Assembly (NCBI RefSeq): GCF_000297095.1
Contig: NZ_AEEA01000040.1
Coordinates: 44,925 to 108,924, forward strand
Reading direction: 5' to 3'
DNA length: 64,000 nt
Source of the DNA: Treponema primitia ZAS-1
Lineage (GTDB): Bacteria > Spirochaetota > Spirochaetia > Treponematales > Breznakiellaceae
The position numbers were made by a program, and so were the translations under genes. Shown piece by piece: positions 61,291-64,000 of this stretch (position 1 is the first letter of the stretch; each line of letters opens with the position of its first letter). The notes below the pieces were generated by a model, which ran no database searches, had not been told where the DNA came from, and saw only the letters and a list, made by a program, of their open reading frames with translations.

Positions 61291-62322
61291 GTGCCAGATC
61301 CCCGGCAAAAAATACTGGATTTTATCACTAAAAACACTCATTTTGTTCTCACCACCCATGATCCGGCGGATGCGGATGGTATTGGGGCAGAGATTGCCAT
61401 GGTCCATATTTTGCGAAAACTCCATAAGGAGGTACAGGCGCTCAATGCTTCGGCTATTCCGGAGCGGTTCAGCTTTATGGATACCCAAAACATTGCCGGG
61501 GTCTGGGAAAGTGGGAAACACCAGGACCTGCCGGGAAAATCGGCGCTGATCATCCTGGATACCTCCGATGAATTCCATACCGGAGCGATGAAGGAAATTA
61601 TTCCCCAATTTCAAGCGGTCATGGTCATTGACCACCATGAGCTAAACCCCCACTCTACCCTGGACGGGTACATCGACCCGACTGCCGCCGCAACCTGCGA
61701 AATGATCATGGAAATCGCCGGGGATCTGAACATACGCTTGGACAGAGAAACCGCCATAGCGGCCTATGCGGGGATCTGTTTTGATTCCGGGTCCTTTGCC
61801 TATTCAAAAACCACCGCCAGGACCTTTAGGACGGCCCAGTTACTGGTTGAAGCCGGCGCCATGCCCTATGAGATATACGGCGAGTTGAACGAGAGCGCCT
61901 CCACCGCTTCCCTGCTTTTGCAGAGCCAGGTATTAGCCAGTCTGACCCTTTATTTCGGAGGCCGGGTGGCGGTACAGATACTTCGGCAAGGGGACCTTGC
62001 TTCCACCGGAGCCGCATTTGAGGATGCTGAATCTTTTATCAACATCCCCCTGAAAAGTAAGGAAATCCTGGTATCAATACTGGTTAAGGAAACCAGCGAA
62101 GGCAAGATCCGCTGTTCCCTGCGTTCCAAGGGGCTGGTTAATGTTTCTAAAATAGCCCAGCAATTTTCAGGGGGAGGCCATGCTCTGGCGGCGGGGTTCC
62201 GCAGTGATCTTACCATGGAAGAAACCCTGGCCCGTGTTTTAGAAAAGGTGAAAGCCGCTCTGGAAACCCAATCAAAGCCCCCTGCTGCTTGCAGCGAAGG
62301 TCCCCGCGCAGAAAAGTTATGA
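61291..62322 (+). CDS. nrnA: DHH/DHHA1 phosphoesterase (NrnA-type nanoRNase / pAp phosphatase)
   Basis: Degrades 2-5 nt RNAs and often pAp or cyclic-dinucleotide products in the cytoplasm. It is 343 aa. DHH metal motifs: LTTHDPADADGIGAE, LIILDTSDE, and VIDHHEL. The DHHA1 domain at the C-terminus has RSKGLVNVSKIA and the GGGH motif (FSGGGHALAAGF). The start is GTG with GGGAGG seven bases upstream. A diverged 24-bp repeat forms its last residues. The next gene overlaps its stop (ATGA). Confidence 0.92.
   Translation: MPDPRQKILDFITKNTHFVLTTHDPADADGIGAEIAMVHILRKLHKEVQALNASAIPERFSFMDTQNIAGVWESGKHQDLPGKSALIILDTSDEFHTGAMKEIIPQFQAVMVIDHHELNPHSTLDGYIDPTAAATCEMIMEIAGDLNIRLDRETAIAAYAGICFDSGSFAYSKTTARTFRTAQLLVEAGAMPYEIYGELNESASTASLLLQSQVLASLTLYFGGRVAVQILRQGDLASTGAAFEDAESFINIPLKSKEILVSILVKETSEGKIRCSLRSKGLVNVSKIAQQFSGGGHALAAGFRSDLTMEETLARVLEKVKAALETQSKPPAACSEGPRAEKL
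62287..62310. repeat. Diverged 24-bp repeat at the end of nrnA
   Basis: Starts GCTTGCAGCGAAGGTCCCCG and ends CGCA; about 20 of 24 bases match the holB copy. Translated ACSEGPRA, the same frame as the tandem copies at 60056. Confidence 0.55.
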
Positions 62323-63862
62323 CCAGCAAAATTATAAAGATCCTAACCCCCCTGATTTTTTTGCTTACCGCCGCGGGCATCGCTTTTTTGTACTTTATGC
62401 CCATACAGCGGTCCAATATACCGGGAAAAAAGCAGTGGCAGACCCGGGTTGTAATTCCCCAGAATCCTGATACCGCCGACTATGAAGGAAACAGTGATGT
62501 TGAACGTATGGTCTATGAGGATACCATGAACGCCAAGGTCACCCTGAATGCGGGTGAATCTATTGTGGCTGTCCTCACCCAGGATCTGAACGGTGATATG
62601 GTGGATGATCAGATCCTGGCGTACCGTAATCTTCTGGAAATGGACAGCCCCATTTTTATCACCTATATTGTTTTTGATGATGCGGTGGGCGGATATCGGC
62701 GGCTGTGGAGCGCCCCAACCACGGTTACCCGTCCGGGGACCGTTTCGGTTTATACCCAGGACCTCATTGGAGATCGCAGTCTTTGTATTCTGATAAGCGG
62801 CATGAACAGTACCGGGGAACATACCCTGACGGTTTTTCGTGAAAGTGCGGATGAAAGACAGGATCCGGAGGATCCGGAGGATCCACAGGATCCGTATGAA
62901 ATGCCCTTCGAAAAATAGCGGATCTGCGTATAGACGGTTCCATTCAGGTGCAGGAAGCGGAACGCACCCAAGCCTACCAGATGGGTCTTGCCAAAGGGCA
63001 GAGCTTTACCCTTGCAGCGTATGGCCGGGACTTTGACTCGACAAACATACTGGATCAGGTGGAAGTTATCCATACCTACAACACCCTTAACGGACGCTAC
63101 GAACAGAGCCGGGTCACCAGGATTCCGGGTTCCCAGATTGAACAGCGCCGGGTACGGGAATTATTGAACGGGGGGCGGGAGGAATTTGAAAAATTCATCA
63201 CCGGCCTTTGGTACTATGTGAGCCCCCAGGGGACCCTGGATAACCGTCAGTATATCTATTTTGATCCCCCCAATAAGGAGATCATCTTTTACGGTGAAGA
63301 GATCCAGCAGGTTTTTACCTGGCAAAATTCCAGTGCCACCCGGCATGGTCTCTATATCTCCAGCCAGAATATTTCGGTAACCACCCTCAGGCGTTTCATT
63401 GATATAGAACTGGAATCCATGGACAGTATACGGATGAAGGTTTTTGAGGATGTCCGTCTTAAGATCTACGTTTCCGCCCCCTGGGATGGTTCCTATCGAA
63501 AGGCCGGCACGACGGGTGCCCCCGACAGCATTAGCTCTAAACCCGCGGTACTCCCCTATATCGATGCATCCTATGATGGTTCCATCGGCAGGCTGATTCT
63601 ATCCGCCGACGGAAACTACGAACTCCATTCCACAGGCGCCCTGCAGTCCTGGGGAAAATACGCTTTTTTCATGCTGGACAACCAGGAACTACTCGAACTG
63701 CGTCCCAGAAATAATGCCGACCATCCCCACGAAACCTACCGTATAGAACGTAACGAAAGTACGAATCCCGATATCCTTACCCTGGTGCGGATCCGCTTGG
63801 GAACCCGGGGAGTACAGGAGCTGCACGAAGCTGCCATTACTTTGGCGCGGATCCCCCGTTAG
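62319..63862 (+). pseudogene. Exported protein with FG-GAP-like repeats (possibly pallilysin-related), frameshifted
   Basis: The first frame (62319-62918, 199 codons) starts with a signal-anchor (IIKILTPLIFLLTAAGIAFLYF), then FG-GAP/VCBS-like strands (LTQDLNGDMVDDQI, YTQDLIGDRSLCI), and a run of Asp-Pro-Glu repeats from 9-bp units at 62862-62897. It stops right after a run of five A (62911-62915). With one more A the reading continues as FEKIADLRIDGSIQVQEAER into a second frame ending at 63862, giving about 514 aa without a stop. The length and domain feel fit Treponema pallilysin-related adhesins, but this is recalled, not tested. Coupled to nrnA by ATGA. Confidence 0.7.
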
Positions 63863-63932
63863 GCCGGGAACATTGAAGGTCTGTCATCGTGTTCCTTTTC
63901 GCAAAAACGGTTCCAGACTTGGACAGCAATGT

Positions 63933-64000
63933 TTACAAAACCATGCCAGTGATACTATAGGCGCCGTATTCGCGCAGCGCTAATAAATATGCCCCAGGGG
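63933..64000 (-). CDS. Possible C-terminal end of a minus-strand gene
   Basis: A minus-strand frame is open from the window edge to TAA at 63935-63933 and would encode about 21 residues ending REYGAYSITGMVL. It is too short to identify. The space 63863-63932 shows nothing else. Confidence 0.25.
   Translation of the reverse strand, partial: PGAYLLALREYGAYSITGMVL

Overview
The window reads as spirochaete chromosome, most likely a termite-gut-type Treponema or close relative. It is gene-dense and near 50% GC by eye. The V-ATPase operon has the order E, DUF2764, A, B, D, I, K, as I recall it for Treponema pallidum TP0424-TP0430. A murG-cvpA-holB run, an AtoS/AtoC-like pair, a bactofilin-TPR-mtaB operon, pta and nrnA complete a core-genome background. 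Species identity is inference.

Layout. 1-11.2 kb: an exported repeat protein (cut by the window edge), ispG, the V-ATPase operon, galM and a J-domain gene. 11.3-19.6 kb: a sigma-54 two-component pair, then an RsbU/RsbW/STAS partner-switching set whose phosphatase lies at the end of the murG-cvpA-holB operon. 19.7-32.4 kb: a LarA-like racemase broken by a frameshift, then an eight-gene chemosensory operon (CheW, CheW-like, CheB, CheR-TPR, two receptors, CheA with a receiver, and a receiver-GAF-class III nucleotide cyclase). The last gene is also frameshifted. The probable output is cyclic-nucleotide signalling rather than only a flagellar motor.

32.5-54.4 kb is an accessory region ending at a tRNA-Lys gene. 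It holds a AAA+ ATPase, a BspA-like LRR protein, a hybrid sensor kinase, a candidate small RNA, a membrane protein with a divergent two-component pair, small unknown genes and a 10-gene operon (43.35-54.17 kb). That operon encodes two FGE-sulfatase-fold proteins lacking the catalytic cysteines, a LuxR regulator that has lost its phospho-Asp, a Ser/Thr kinase with zinc ribbon, a VWA protein, a PP2C phosphatase, two unknown proteins, a VWA-like protein fused to an ATP-dependent DNA ligase core, and a DUF2779 protein with two predicted nuclease domains. VWA, kinase and PP2C match the TerY-P triad. With ligase and nuclease this looks like a phosphorylation-controlled DNA-processing, stress or defence system. 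It is the most interesting part of the window. The AAA+ gene, the operon and the small RNA share nearly the same promoter core, so they are probably co-regulated.

54.5-64 kb: mtaB, a TPR protein, bactofilin, pta, an FMN-binding lipoprotein, a PPDK C-terminal part, an unknown protein, nrnA and a frameshifted exported protein.

Two window-wide observations: a 24-bp repeat family sits inside at least seven coding regions in several reading frames without breaking them; and four genes show apparent single-base frameshifts, most at homopolymers, which may be real decay, slippage sites or sequencing error.
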